Shown here piece by piece: positions 1 to 12,300 of a DNA stretch of 64,000 bases. This DNA is from Cladocopium goreaui (Eukaryota; Sar; Dinophyceae; Suessiales; Symbiodiniaceae): positions 62,001 to 126,000 of the forward strand of contig CAMXCT020000277.1 in the NCBI GenBank assembly GCA_947184155.2, read 5' to 3'. The notes under the pieces were generated by a model. The model was not told the DNA's origin and ran no database searches. It was given only the letters and a program-made list of their open reading frames with translations. Position 1 is the first letter of the stretch, and each line of letters begins with the position of its first letter. A program made the translations under genes and the position numbers.

Positions 1-1856
1 TCTTTTTGCGCGGATGGCAGCTTGGTTCCAGCCACAGTTTCAGCCCGATCTATGTCAATCCGATATCCTTTGCCTTCGGTGCCAACGCTACGATTCTTAT
101 TAATCGTAGCTTAGGATGGGCGCAGGAGGAGAAGAATGATTAGGATGTGATTCATATAATCTCTGTGAGCTCCGTATGTGCCAAATATGTCCAGTCAGTG
201 GTGTGCCATATCTTTGCATAGAGGTACATGTGCAAACATTCACTTGTGCTTTCTGTCTGCCGGGCTTTCTGTTGGAAGAGTCTTCGCATCTCAGGCTTGA
301 AAGTAAGCCTTTGCAAGAGAGGAGAAGGCAAGGGCAAACCCTTCACCCCATAGACTCTTAGCGCTTCCCAATTTATTATCAGAAGCTTGCGGAGGAAGTT
401 CTTTCCCTGTAGAAATAACCTTGTAGTTTTAATTTGGGCGAAACCTCCTCCGCGTATTTTCCATTGCAAATGCCATGTGATTTTGCGATTGCTCCTCCGC
501 AAGGGTTCACTCCAAACCTACTCCGCACATGGTTTACAATCAGAACTAGCGCGTTGGTTTGCTGTAAAACTTCCTCCGCTGATGTCCTATGAGTCAGTGG
601 TTTTGGTTCAAGATGGTAGCGTTCCTTGGCCGTATCTTTCTCGTCCAGCTTCTTCTTCTGATTCTGTCCTGGCTTTAGGTTGCGGCGCCTTGCGCTCTCT
701 TTTTTCCTTTGCAAATTCCGTGGGCTTCTGCCTGGCTCCCCTTTGACCCCAGCTTGGCAATGTTGAGAACGCGCGTAGGAAGAGAAATCCTTGTATGCTC
801 TGCTTCCTCCCTTGCAAATCAACATTGCTTGAAAGGGGCACGGGGGACGCCAGCATGTTCGCCACGATTCTCAGAATGTCCCCATAGCGAAACTTTGTTC
901 CCTTGTTTCACTGGCCCGCTGGGCAAATTGCTCCAATGTTACTCCACTGTTTGAACATATGCAGCCCGCAGGTGTTGGACAAACTGGCAATTTCACACTT
1001 TGCATCTTCCAATGAAAGGATGCTTGCAGCGAACTCTGCCACCCAAGGATGCAATAAAGTAGTAAGAAAAGGCCGCAAGATTGAGCAAAATGAGGTTCCA
1101 AAACCAGGGTCTCAAAACAGGCAGTTTTGCGGTGACGCTTGGGCGTACCCCCATAGTAGCAAGCATGCTGTTGATTTTCCCATGCGTGAGACTTGACTGT
1201 GTATCTTCTGCAAGTAAAACATGTCTTGACTATGTTTGGTCTGCGAATGTATTCATGCTCTCTGTTTGAGCAATTTTGCCCGCCCAAGTTTCCCTTCCTT
1301 CCTTGGTTGAAGTTGTTGGTTTGTTGCACAATTGAATCCGATCGCCCAGCAGACCGCTGAATGAAGATCATCTCTACACGTCCTTGTTTGCGTCTCCGTA
1401 CAAATTTCGGGCCCCGGATTGCATTTTGGGGCCTGATTTGGGTCATATTTTGGTCCCTGTTTTGGGTTCCATTTTTGGGCGTGGTTTTGGGGCCCTGGAT
1501 TTTGTTTGTAATTGTAGGGACCCAAAACGGTGCCCAAAAATGGAACCCGAAACTGGGACCAAAATATGACCCAATTCAGGACCCAAAATGCAATTCGGGG
1601 CCCCAAATTTGTACGGAGACACAAACAAGGACGTGTAGAGATGATCTTCATTCAGCGGTCTGCTGGGCGATCGGATTCAATTGTGCAACAAACCAACAAC
1701 TTCAACCAAGGAAGGAAGGGAAACTTGGGCGGGCAAAATTGCTCAAACAGAGAGCATGAATACATTCGCAGACCAAACATAGTCAAGACATGTTTTACTT
1801 GCAGAAGATACACAGTCAAGTCTCACGCATGGGAAAATCAACAGCATGCTTGCTAC
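1..1856. repeat. 2.9 kb direct repeat, copy A
   Basis: This stretch recurs almost base for base at 2936-4780. The main difference is an 11 bp insertion near position 147, which changes the offset between copies from 2935 to 2924. The copy starts at the window edge, so its true left end is unknown. Short open frames on both strands are duplicated along with the DNA and none resembles a known protein, so I treat them as incidental. The repeat unit contains a long palindrome and looks like a tandemly amplified or transposed element. Confidence 0.9.
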
Positions 1857-1990
1857 TATGGGGGTACGCCCAAGCGTCACCGCAAAACTGCCTGTTTTGA
1901 GACCCTGGTTTTGGAACCTCATTTTGCTCAATCTTGCGGCCTTTTCTTGCTACTTATTTATTGCCTTCTTGGTTGGCGGACCTCGCTGCA
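1024..1990. repeat. ~0.97 kb palindrome (foldback) in copy A
   Basis: The left arm (about 1024-1490) is the reverse complement of the right arm (about 1522-1990), centred near 1506. The arms match closely over 450 bp and become imperfect in the outer 60 bp. The middle is itself rich in short inverted words such as ggaccc and gggtcc. This explains why near-identical open frames appear on both strands around the centre. It could be a foldback or MITE-like transposon or a hairpin produced by inverted duplication. No transposase frame is present. Confidence 0.85.
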
Positions 1991-2535
1991 ACGCCTCAAG
2001 GTGCTGCGCATGTGTTGGTCAAGTCGTGGTTTGCCGCGCCTCTTCCTTGCACCTTTCAATGCTTCGTCAGAAAAGTGAAAAATGCCCATAGAAGATAAAC
2101 ATTTTGTGCTGGCTCCCAGTCCAACAGTTTTACTTGGTTTCTGTGAGGCTTCTAGTGTAGTTTCGGTTGCAAGCAGTTGGTGGGTTGCTGCAGCAGGTTT
2201 TGTTGTTGTCTGTTGTCTTGCAGCGATATCGCTCATGTGGCTCTTGGGCGTGTCCTGGTGGGTTAGTTAGTGGCTGGACATGGTGTTGGGGTCGCATTTG
2301 GGGGTGCCTTGCGGGTTGGATCTGAAATCTCAAAGTCTTGTGATTGAAAGCTTTTCTGTCGGGAGTCGGGCGGTACTGAGTGCTTGGAGAAGCTTTTGAT
2401 GTTTCGCGACCAGCAAAAAAGTCGTCAACGTTTCGCTTGCTTTTCTTCGCACGGTTCTATGGCTGTCTGTGACATTCACAGTGTTTGGGCGGTTTTGCTG
2501 GTAATTTTGAATAAGGTAGAAGTTTGTCCACTATT

Positions 2536-2815
2536 TGCAGCGTTGCGTGTGTTTTGTCATACGCAACACATACGCAACATGCACGCAACATGGCGTGTTG
2601 CGCGGCCACGCAACGCTGTAATTTACGATGTTTCGCGCTTCTTCCGCTCACGGGATGTAAAAAAGGTAGAACTTCATTTAAAAGACTGGCTGTCCCGAAA
2701 ATGCGCGGAAAAAGCGCGAAACATCGTAAATTACAGCGTTGCGTGGCGCGCAACACGCCATGTTGCGTGCATGTTGCGTATGTGTTGCGCATGACCAAAC
2801 CCACGCAACGCTGTG
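2536..2815. repeat. ~280 bp inverted repeat with GTAATTTACGATGTTT arms
   Basis: Left arm 2536-2645 and right arm 2715-2815 are reverse complements. They are built from repeated gcaaca/tgttgc words and the motif gtaatttacgatgtttcgcg. The spacer of about 70 bp is unrelated. The gtaatttac core recurs near 19.0 kb and 50.1 kb, so this is one member of a dispersed family in the window. Confidence 0.75.
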
Positions 2816-2935
2816 AGGGGTGCAAAAAATTGAAATGTCTGCGAACATTGTCACATTTTCCCTTGGTCGACGCTTAGCAGACGGCAGAACGCCGCAACGG
2901 CAGTCTTTACCTTGTATAGTGGCGCAGCACCTTTT

Positions 2936-4780
2936 TCTTTTTGCGCGGATGGCAGCTTGGTTCCAGCCACAGTTTCAGCCCGATCTATGTCAATCCGATA
3001 TCCTTTGCCTTCGGTGCCAACGCTACGATTCTTATTAATCGTAGCTTAGGATGTGCGCAGGAGGAGAAGAATGATTAGGATGTGCTCTGTGAGCTCCGTA
3101 TGTGCCAAATATGTCCAGTCAGTGGTGTGCCATATCTTTGCATAGAGGTACATGTGCAAACGTTCACTTGTGCTTTCTGTCTGCCGGGCTTTCTGTTGGA
3201 AGAGTCTTCGCATCTCAGGCTTGAAAGTAAGCCTTTGCAAGAGAGGAGAAGGCAAGGGCAAACCCTTCACCCCATAGACTCTTAGCGCTTCCCAATTTAT
3301 TATCAGAAGCTTGCGGAGGAAGTTCTTTCCCTGTAGAAATAACCTTGTAGTTTTAATTTGGGCGAAACCTCCTCCGCGTATTTTCCATTGCAAATGCCAT
3401 GTGATTTTGCGATTGCTCCTCCGCAAGGGTTCACTCCAAACCTACTCCGCACATGGTTTACAATCAGAACTAGCGCGTTGGTTTGCTGTAAAACTTCCTC
3501 CGCTGATGTCCTATGAGTCAGTGGTTTTGGTTCAAGATGGTAGCGTTCCTTGGCCGTATCTTTCTCGTCCAGCTTCTTCTTCTGATTCTGTCCTGGCTTT
3601 AGGTTGCGGCGCCTTGCGCTCTCTTTTTTCCTTTGCAAATTCCGTGGGCTTCTGCCTGGCTCCCCTTTGACCCCAGCTTGGCAATGTTGAGAACGCGCGT
3701 AGGAAGAGAAATCCTTGTATGCTCTGCTTCCTCCCTTGCAAATCAACATTGCTTGAAAGGGGCACGGGGGACGCCAGCATGTTCGCCACGATTCTCAGAA
3801 TGTCCCCATAGCGAAACTTTGTTCCCTTGTTTCACTGGCCCGCTGGGCAAATTGCTCCAATGTTACTCCACTGTTTGAACATATGCAGCCCGCAGGTGTT
3901 GGACAAACTGGCAATTTCACACTTTGCATCTTCCAATGAAAGGATGCTTGCAGCGAACTCTGCCACCCAAGGATGCAATAAAGTAGTAAGAAAAGGCCCC
4001 AAGATTGAGCAAAATGAGGTTCCAAAACCAGGGTCTCAAAACAGGCAGTTTTGCGGTGACGCTTGGGCGTACCCCCATAGTAGCAAGCATGCTGTTGATT
4101 TTCCCATGCGTGAGACTTGACTCTGTATCTTCTGCAAGTAAAACATGTCTTGACTATGTTTGGTCTGCTAATGTATTCATGCTCTCTGTTTGAGCAATTT
4201 TGCCCGCCCAAGTTTCCCTTCCTTCCTTGGTTGAAGTTGTTGGTTTGTTGCACAATTGAATCCGATCGCCCAGCAGACCGCTGAATGAAGATCATCTCTA
4301 CACGTCCTTGTTTGCGTCTCCGTACAAATTTCGGGCCCCGGATTGCATTTTGGGGCCTGGTTTGGGTCATATTTTGGTCCCTGTTTTGGGTTCCATTTTT
4401 GGGCGTGGTTTTAGGGCCCTGGATTTTGTTTGTAATTGTAGGGACCCAAAACGGTGCCCAAAAATGGAACCCGAAACTGGGACCAAAATATGACCCAATT
4501 CAGGACCCAAAATGCAATTCGGGGCCCCAAATTTGTACGGAGACGCAAACAAGGACGTGTAGAGATGATCTTCATTCAGCGGTCTGCTGGGCGATCGGAT
4601 TCAATTGTGCAACAAACCAACAACTTCAACCAAGGAAGGAAGGGAAACTTGGGCGGGCAAAATTGCTCAAACAGAGAGCATGAATACATTAGCAGACCAA
4701 ACATAGTCAAGACATGTTTTACTTGCAGAAGATACACAGTCAAGTCTCACGCATGGGAAAATCAACAGCATGCTTGCTAC
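2936..4780. repeat. 2.9 kb direct repeat, copy B (right end cut)
   Basis: Second copy of the unit at 1-1856. Identity ends abruptly at 4780, inside the right arm of the palindrome, where unrelated sequence begins. The break suggests truncation by insertion or deletion. A handful of single-base differences from copy A show the duplication is recent but not brand new. Confidence 0.9.
3948..4780. repeat. Palindrome in copy B, right arm truncated
   Basis: Same foldback as at 1024-1990, centred near 4430. The right arm stops at 4780, the end of the direct repeat, so the outermost part of the hairpin is missing. Confidence 0.85.
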
Positions 4781-5003
4781 AGTACTGCGCACCTTTGCAG
4801 AGATCTTCAAAGCCCCAGAAGTTCCTGAACCTGACTCAGACGAGTCGATGCGTGAAGAAACAAGATCAGAAAGATTGAGGAGGTATCAGAACGCAGAACA
4901 AGGAGAAGTCAGCGATCCAGATGCTTGGGCCTCCTTGCATTACGGACGGCCAGCAACAGAATCAGCTGACGAAGCAACGACCGAGGAACTGCAAGAATTT
5001 TGA
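4781..5003 (+). pseudogene. Possible 3' remnant of another retroelement polyprotein
   Basis: Right after the break in copy B a frame of about 74 codons runs to a TGA at 5001-5003. The peptide is acidic and Glu/Arg-rich, containing RLRRYQNAEQGEVSDPDAW, and looks like a real protein end rather than random sequence. Its composition resembles the C-terminal tails of dinoflagellate copia polyproteins, but I see no catalytic motif and it is not similar to the tail of the intact element downstream. It could equally be an exon of a host gene. Confidence 0.25.
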
Positions 5004-5357
5004 AAGAACTCAAACAGTGAGAGACGCCAAATTTTCCAATGACGCCACACGTGTTTGTCATTAGGATGGGACACATGATTCTCATCATTGGCAACAGCGT
5101 CGAAACAGTTTCACAAAGCAAATGCTCCAATAGAGGTGACAACACGGACTGACAAGAGTCCTAAGGAGCAATGGCAGTAGAGCAGCAAAGCTGCTAACTG
5201 AGGTGGGGTGAATGTTATTTACTCACCTTGGACTCAGTTGACATACCATGTGCATACAGTAGTTCACAGCAGTTTGATGTCATTCACGACATGTTCAATT
5301 GACTGTGCATTCTTGAGGCGCTTTCGGTTCCAAAAAGATTTGCAGATATCCAGTTTT

Positions 5358-5490
5358 TCCACAATTTCTTTTTCACATTTTTCACATTTTTGAAATGTAT
5401 TTTTTCACATTTTTTAAACATGCATTTTTGAAACACATTTTTTTCACATTTATTTCGGATTTATTTCACATTTTTTCACTTTTTCAATTA
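5358..5490. repeat. Degenerate TTTTTCACATTT tandem repeat
   Basis: A T-rich tract in which ttttcacattt recurs with small variations about ten times. It lies in the flank into which the retrotransposon inserted. No gene was recognised between 5004 and 5733. Confidence 0.75.
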
Positions 5491-5733
5491 ATCATTGTTT
5501 TCAAATTTGTAGCTGAGAACGGCCATCATAAATCTACATCGTTAAATTTGGCAAGAACCTCGCATGCTTCCATGTGGGGCAAAAATACGAGCACCATGCA
5601 ATTGTGATTGTCACACTCGTTGGCATTTATTTGAAACATGGCATTTACATTCAGATCGCCGGAGTTGTCAGAAGAGTCTTTCTGTCCTCAACGTCACAGG
5701 TCTGTGCGAATCCAAAACAATATAACAAAATCC

Positions 5734-5738
5734 GATTG
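5734..5738. repeat. Target site duplication, left (GATTG)
   Basis: The five bases gattg directly precede the 5' LTR and are repeated directly after the 3' LTR at 13600-13604. Five base pairs is the usual length for copia integrase. Confidence 0.95.
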
Positions 5739-5951
5739 TGGAAAACATTTCTGTTTGCACCATTCCCTTTGTGACCACTTGCAGTGATGTCAAACCAATG
5801 GACTTCAGTTGGACCTCAGATGGACTGCGCAAGGATGACACTGCACAAATCGAGAGGAGACGTGTAGGTAGATTCAATAGCGTTCACATGAATACCATGT
5901 GTATGTACCAGACCCTGTGGTTCAAAGAAAAGTGACGCTGCCTGCTTCGCA
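5739..5951 (+). repeat. 5' LTR
   Basis: The 213 bp repeat starts tggaaaac and ends cttcgca. It matches 13387-13599 with no difference that I could find. LTRs of about 200 bp are short but within the copia range. The promoter and polyadenylation signals must lie here, but I see no TATA box, in keeping with dinoflagellate genes. Confidence 0.96.
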
Positions 5952-5966
5952 TGGTAGCGGAGCACC
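5952..5966 (+). promoter_or_regulatory. Primer binding site
   Basis: tggtagcggagcacc follows the 5' LTR with no spacer. Its reverse complement ends in gctacca, as the 3' end of eukaryotic initiator tRNA-Met does, so that tRNA is the likely primer. The match to a dinoflagellate tRNA is inferred. Confidence 0.8.
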
Positions 5967-6336
5967 TGGTGCTTCCTACCTGCAAGCATTGTCGTTCACT
6001 GTTGGGGCGTGGGACGCAGCCATAGCTCCATTTGCTTCCTGGATTTCTGGCCCTAGCAATTTCCTGGAATTTTTTACTGGGAGGACAGTGGAATTTTCTG
6101 CAACTGGTAACCGAGATAGGTTTGTGACAAACTGGATTGAAATTTGATACACTGGACATTGAACAGTCTGCATACTGTCTTGTCAATACCTCAGTTTTTG
6201 GCGTGGTACAACTCTGAAGGGTGACATTTCGAGGTGACTGGCTTGGTGACAAATTTTTCCAGGTGTTTTCAGTTGGCGTGCAAGCTTGGTTTCTCTTGTT
6301 TGGAGATAAAGTTTGAGGTGAAGCGCAGTTGCAGTC

Positions 6337-9300
6337 ATGGCGCAGGAGTTTAGTCCTAGCATATTTCAAGCAGCCTTACTTGAAGTTGCAGAGGCCACCA
6401 AAGCTGCCACAGCTGCAGTACAGGCCATGCAAGTTGTACAACAGCAACAGCCTGCAATTCCACAAGGCCAGACAGCCCAAGCTTCTGGCAGTCCTTCAGG
6501 TTCACCAACAAGCTCAACAGACTGGTCGAAACTTGTGAATAAACCGCCAGTGCTGGATGGGAAGAGCGTTGAAGATGAAATCAGAATGTTCCGTGACTGG
6601 CTATGGATGGTCACACAGTTTCTGAACACCATAGATGTGGGATATGAACCAGAAATTCAAGCAATAGTGGACAGCCCTTCAGCCCCCATGGACATGTCGA
6701 CAGCTACCTCAGAGACGAGACAGCGTGGGGCTAAGCTTTACGGCCTTTTAGCCTCCCTATGCAGAAACAGGTCTCTCAGTATCATCCGTAGTGTCAAGCA
6801 GGGTGATGGCTTTGAGGGTCTTCGTCAGCTGATCCTGAATTTGAGACCTTCCACAAATACAAGAGGATTGGCACTTATGGGAGCTTTGACAAGTTGGCCT
6901 TCGTTCGGTATGAATCAGTTGCTGCAACCTCAACTGTTGAAACTTGAGGAAGCCTTGGAAGAGGCCAGAAGAGCTGGTTCAAGCATACCAGACCAGTTGC
7001 AGCAGGCGATCCTTTTGAAGTGCGTTTCAGGCCAGCTCAGGACACACCTCAACTTGTCCATCCAAGAAGCTACCAGCTTCAAGGAGCTGAGAGAACAAGT
7101 GCTCAGGTGGGATCGTAGTCAACAGAAGTGGAGCAACCTCATCTTTGACGAGTCTTCAACTTCGACTCCCATGGAAGTGGATCGTGTCTACTCAGATGGG
7201 CGTAGCTGGAATAACAATGGCAAAAAGGGCGACAAGGGCAAAGGAAAGAACAGTTTTTCTCAGAAAGGCAATCAGAAAGGAAAAGTTAAGGGAAAAACAA
7301 AGACCAAAGATGGGAAGAGTGGACAGAAAGGGAAGCAGAAGAGCGACATGCAGGGCAAAAATGGTGGGAAGCAGAATGTTTCAGGGAAAGGAAAGGGTAG
7401 CAAGCCAGATGTTACCTGCCATCGATGTGGCAAATACGGGCATTTTGCTCGTGATTGCTGGGGAACTTCAGTGCGACAGGTACAGAATGAAGGCTCAAAC
7501 AGTGTTCGGCAGTCTCCTCAAAGCCAACAGACCTCAGTTGCTGCTGGAACGCCTTCATCTCAGACAAGTTCTCAGATGCCTGTAGCCCCTCAGCAAGGAC
7601 GTATTGCCAGAATTCAATTTGCAGATGACCATGCCTCAGATGTTTTAAAACATGATGAGTTGGTTTTTGACCTCAGAAGTCCATGCAGTGCTTCGAGTTG
7701 CTTGGAGGGAAACGTGAGGACGCTACAGTTTTTCATCGGTGACGAGCCCAATGCAGTTGAGTTTGATGTTGAAACTGTTGACACAGGTCTTGCAGTTAGA
7801 ACCATGTTGGAAGATGTTGATGATGTGACTCAAATGCACAGCATTTTGCTGGATTCAGGTGCCGATGCCTCAGTGTTCCCAATCAGCATGGCAGAACTAG
7901 GTAGTCCTTGCAACGATGTTCACACAGTCTTGCGTGATGCACAAGGCCAAGCAATTCCATTGCATGGTTTTAGGGATGTTGAGCTGCACCTCATGGACAT
8001 GAAAGGACGCGCCATCGTGCTCAGAGAGACAGTTGCGCTGAGTGACAGGATCTCCCAACCTATCCTGTGTTTTGGACACTTGCTGGAGAATGGATGGAGT
8101 GTAAACGGTGTTGAACAAACCCTGACTCATGGCTCTGGAATTTCAATTCCAATTGAGCTGCAAAACAAGTCAATGTTGGTGCGTGGATGGGTACGCATGA
8201 TGAAAGATGAACCTCAAGTGTTGGAACCTTTCAGTATCAGGGCAGTGCGTGCTGAGCTCTTTGAGGAACTCTCATACATGCGTGTGGGTTGGAACCTTAG
8301 TCCCGAAGGGGTTGGTTCAGGAAAGCACTATGGCAATTGCTTTCAAGATCCTACACTTGCTTGCCCAACAATGTCTGGAAGGAAATTCAGAACTACGTTG
8401 ATCAAGGATGGCGACCAATGGCTGGTCATGGAATTGTGCGAGCCTCTGGAAACGTTGATTGATCTTGCAGCAGAGTTCCATGGGTATGAAGGTGACAGGT
8501 TCATCATCACAGTGATTACACCCAGTGAGAGACCACCTAATGTGATGGGCTTTCGAATGATGGATGGCGATGAGATTCAACCTGCGGTGCAACTTGAGTT
8601 TGAACAGGAAAGACACGATGAAGGTGAGATTGCACCTCTTGCGCCAGAGGATGAAGTTGCAAGCATGGACATTGGTGGTGATGTTCAACATGATGCAGGT
8701 CAAGCAGTTGAAGGCCAGCTTGTTTATGCAGACAGGGGTGATCACTTGAATGTCAATGGAATTGAACTTTTTCCAACCAGTGCACTTGCAAACTTGCGTG
8801 AAGCGTGTGCATTCTACAGCTTGTCACAGTCTGGAGGGAAGGAAAGGTGTTTCAAGCGCTTGTGGGAGCATCAGAAGAAACTAGAGCTCCAGACAGCTCT
8901 TTCTGCAGCACGTGAGACAGAGGCTGAGCAGCAGAGGAAGCCAAATCCTCAGAAGCTTGCTGAGCCACCTGATGAAAAATCACAGCAACTTCACATGCTG
9001 ACCCACTTACCTTTTCAAGAGTGGTGTGCTCACTGTGTTGCACATCGGTCACGTCCAGACCGGCACAAGCGTGATGGCCAAGTCAAAGAATCTGGTGTGC
9101 CTACGGTGTCATTTGACTTTGCATACACAAAGGCAGTAGCTCCAGGTGGCAATGCTCAAGATACAGATCAAGTGATTGCTCTGGTGTTGGTTGATTCAAT
9201 GACCAACTACACAGGTTGTGTGCCCATTTCCAAGAAGAACGACTTCGACCTGATGGTGCGTGAGATCTTGCAGTTCACCCAGGTTTTGGGGCACAGTGAA

Positions 9301-12300
9301 TGCACATACCTGTGTGACAATGAGCCTTCAATCTTGCAAGTACAGAAGAGAGCAGTTCAAGCAAGACAGATGATGGGACTGGTGACTCATAGCAAAACAC
9401 CAGCAGCCTATGACCATGGAAACAGCTTGTGCGAGAACACTGTCAATCGTGTGCGTGGATTGGCAGGAACCTTGATGCACTCAGTTCAGGAGCGGCTTTC
9501 AATCAAGTTGAACACTGACCATGGACTATGGAGCTGGGCGCTGAGACATTCCAGCTGGCTGCTAAACCGGTTTGCAGTGGTTCATGGTGCTACGCCGTAT
9601 GAGCTGGTGTATCACAAGGTTTACAAGGGCAAAATGACAGAGTTTGCAGAACCAGCATTTGCATACACTCACACGGTGCTGAAGGGGAACCCACGTTGGC
9701 AAAGGGTCATTGTCTTGGGCAAAACAGAAGCTCAAGATACCTATGTGATTTTCACTGGACAGTCAGTGATGTTGACCCGCTCAATCAGAAGGATCTCAAC
9801 TGACTGGAAATGCCATTTGGGTTTCTACTTGCACTTCAATGCCCCCACGTGGCGATTCAAAGCTGGATTTGGAGGACGTGTGGTGCCCACCAAACGAGCG
9901 GTACCAGCCAAGTCTGCAAGTTTCAGTTTGCCTCAAGGACCTGTTTTGCCCTCACCTTTGCATGACAAGGATGCTGAAGATGTAAAACAGAAAAAGGTTG
10001 AAGAACAGGCCGAAGAGCGTGAAGCCTTTTCCATGGGTCAACATCACCAACGAGCAGAGCCCAAGCAATATGATGTTGAACAGCTAGAGGGAATGCATGA
10101 TGACTCAGTGACTATGCAGCATGGTACTGGAGTGGATGTGGATGCACCTTCTTTTGCAGCCAGACCCAAACGTCCTGGCGAAGTGGAGGTGACCAGTGTT
10201 TTTGATGATGTTGTGGCTGATTCCTCTCTTCTTTCATCCATGGAAGCGCAAGTTGATTCTCCAAGTGACCCTGGTCTTGCGGCACCAGTGACTCCACCTG
10301 TGATTGCACTTCAGCTGCCCCCAACTCCAAGGCAGCAGCATGCTACAAGAACTCATGGTGATGATGTTGAAGAAAACCATGAAGCAAAACGTGCGAAGTT
10401 GGAGTCTTTGAAGAAACAGAAAATCAATCAACTGCGTGAGTCTCATGAAGCAATGATCAGAACAGTCAAGGTTGGTTCTGATGAGTATGCAACAATGGAT
10501 GACTATGAGAATGAGGTTGACATGGATGATGGCCCTGACACAGAGTACTGGGAAGACGAGGATCATCTCACCTTCAGCGATGTTCCAGATGCGTTATGGT
10601 GTGCAGGAAGTTTGGAAAAGCAACCACAAGCACCTGAAAGCTGGGTTGACCAACTGGCGGACCAAGTCGAGATCAGTCGTTTGCTGAGCATGGGTGTTCT
10701 CCAAAGAAAGGAGGAGTGCTTGGATGAAATTTCAGGATCCTTGACTACCAGGTTTGTCTATGACTGGAGGATCAAGGACCATCCCAATGGGACCAAGCAA
10801 TGGATGAGGAGGAGCCGGTTTGTGGCTCGTGAGTTTGCCACAGACAAGCGCTCTGACACCTACAGTCCAGCGAGTGGGTGCCATTCAGTGAACCTCATTC
10901 CAATTTGCTACCTGAAGATGCTTGCCGAAAGTTTGGACAGTGCAGAAAGGTTTGATGAGGACAGCAGCTGTCCCTATCGTGTTGTTTTGGCGGCATTGGA
11001 CATCAAGGATGCCTTTCTTCAGGTTCCCCAAGAAAACTTGGTGATGGTTTCTTTGTACAACCAGCAATATGTCATCAGACGCAATCTTCCTGGTCAGAGG
11101 CTTGGTGCGAAAGCTTGGTATTGGCACTTTCGCCGATACATCAGTGATGCTTTAAACTGTTGTTGGTGTTTGGAACAGCCTTGCCTTGCGAAGTGCGTGG
11201 ATGATGGGACCAACAACTGCTTTCTGATCCATGTGGATGATTTGCTGTTTGCTGGAAGCTACAGTTTTTGGACCACCAAATTCTTGCCAGCGGTGACTTC
11301 CAAGTTCAATGTGAACTACACAGAGTTGAAGGAAAATGGAAGCTTCATTTCTTTTCTGAAGCGAAAGCTGGTGAAGATCAAAGATGGTCTATTGCTTGTT
11401 CCAGGCACTACGGCGAACAAAGTGGTGTCTTACTTTGAAAAATTTTTCGGAGTGGCAAAGCAGCAGAAAATTCCATGTGATGGATCAATCCAGAACGATG
11501 ACAAGTCCCAGAAGTTGAGTGATGGTGACAGCAAAGCTTACAGAAGTGTGATAGGGTTACTTCTCTACGTTGCGCGTGATCGGGTTGATGTGATGTTTGC
11601 AGTGAAGGAGCTATCAGCACACATGTCAGCTCCTACAGTTTGTGCCTTACAGAAGCTTCGAAAACTCATTGGTTACCTCAAAGCCAATGGTGACATGGGC
11701 ATTAAACTGTGCATTCCAGAATTTGGAGCTGGAAAATGGAAAAGAGGTGGTGAGAAGTTTTGGAATGTTGAAACATTCACAGATGCAGACTGGTCGGCGC
11801 ACAAAACCCACAGAAGGTCCACAAGCTGCGCTGTGCACTTCATCAACAACAACCTGGCCTATGCCTCAAGTCGAACTCAAAGAGTTGTTTCGTTGAGTTC
11901 AGCTGAATCTGAGCTACACAGCATGGTGTCAGGATGCTCAGATGCCATCTTTCTACGTCGCTGCATGGAGTTCTTGACAGGTGATGAAATCGAGCAGTGG
12001 CAGTGGGTGGACAATTCAGCTGCGAGGCAATTGATCGAGCGCCAAGGTTTTGGACGTGTGCGACATCTCAGTGGCAAGATTTTATGGATGCAGTCATTGG
12101 TGTTGGAAAAGCAAATCAAGTTGGGACAGGTGCCAACGCAGTGGAATGTCAGTGATGTTGGTACAAAACCCTTAGCCAAACAACGTTTGTTGGTTCTTTT
12201 GCATCAAATCGGCTGCTGCAATCCAGATACCCATGAAATGGTTGGACAGGAGGAGTATGAAGCGTTTGAAGAAAGAACTGTGGGAAAACAAATGGTCAAG

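Noticed and set aside
871..2078. 191- and 182-codon frames in copy A
   Set aside because: They are the two arms of the palindrome read on opposite strands and recur with the DNA repeat. No family match.
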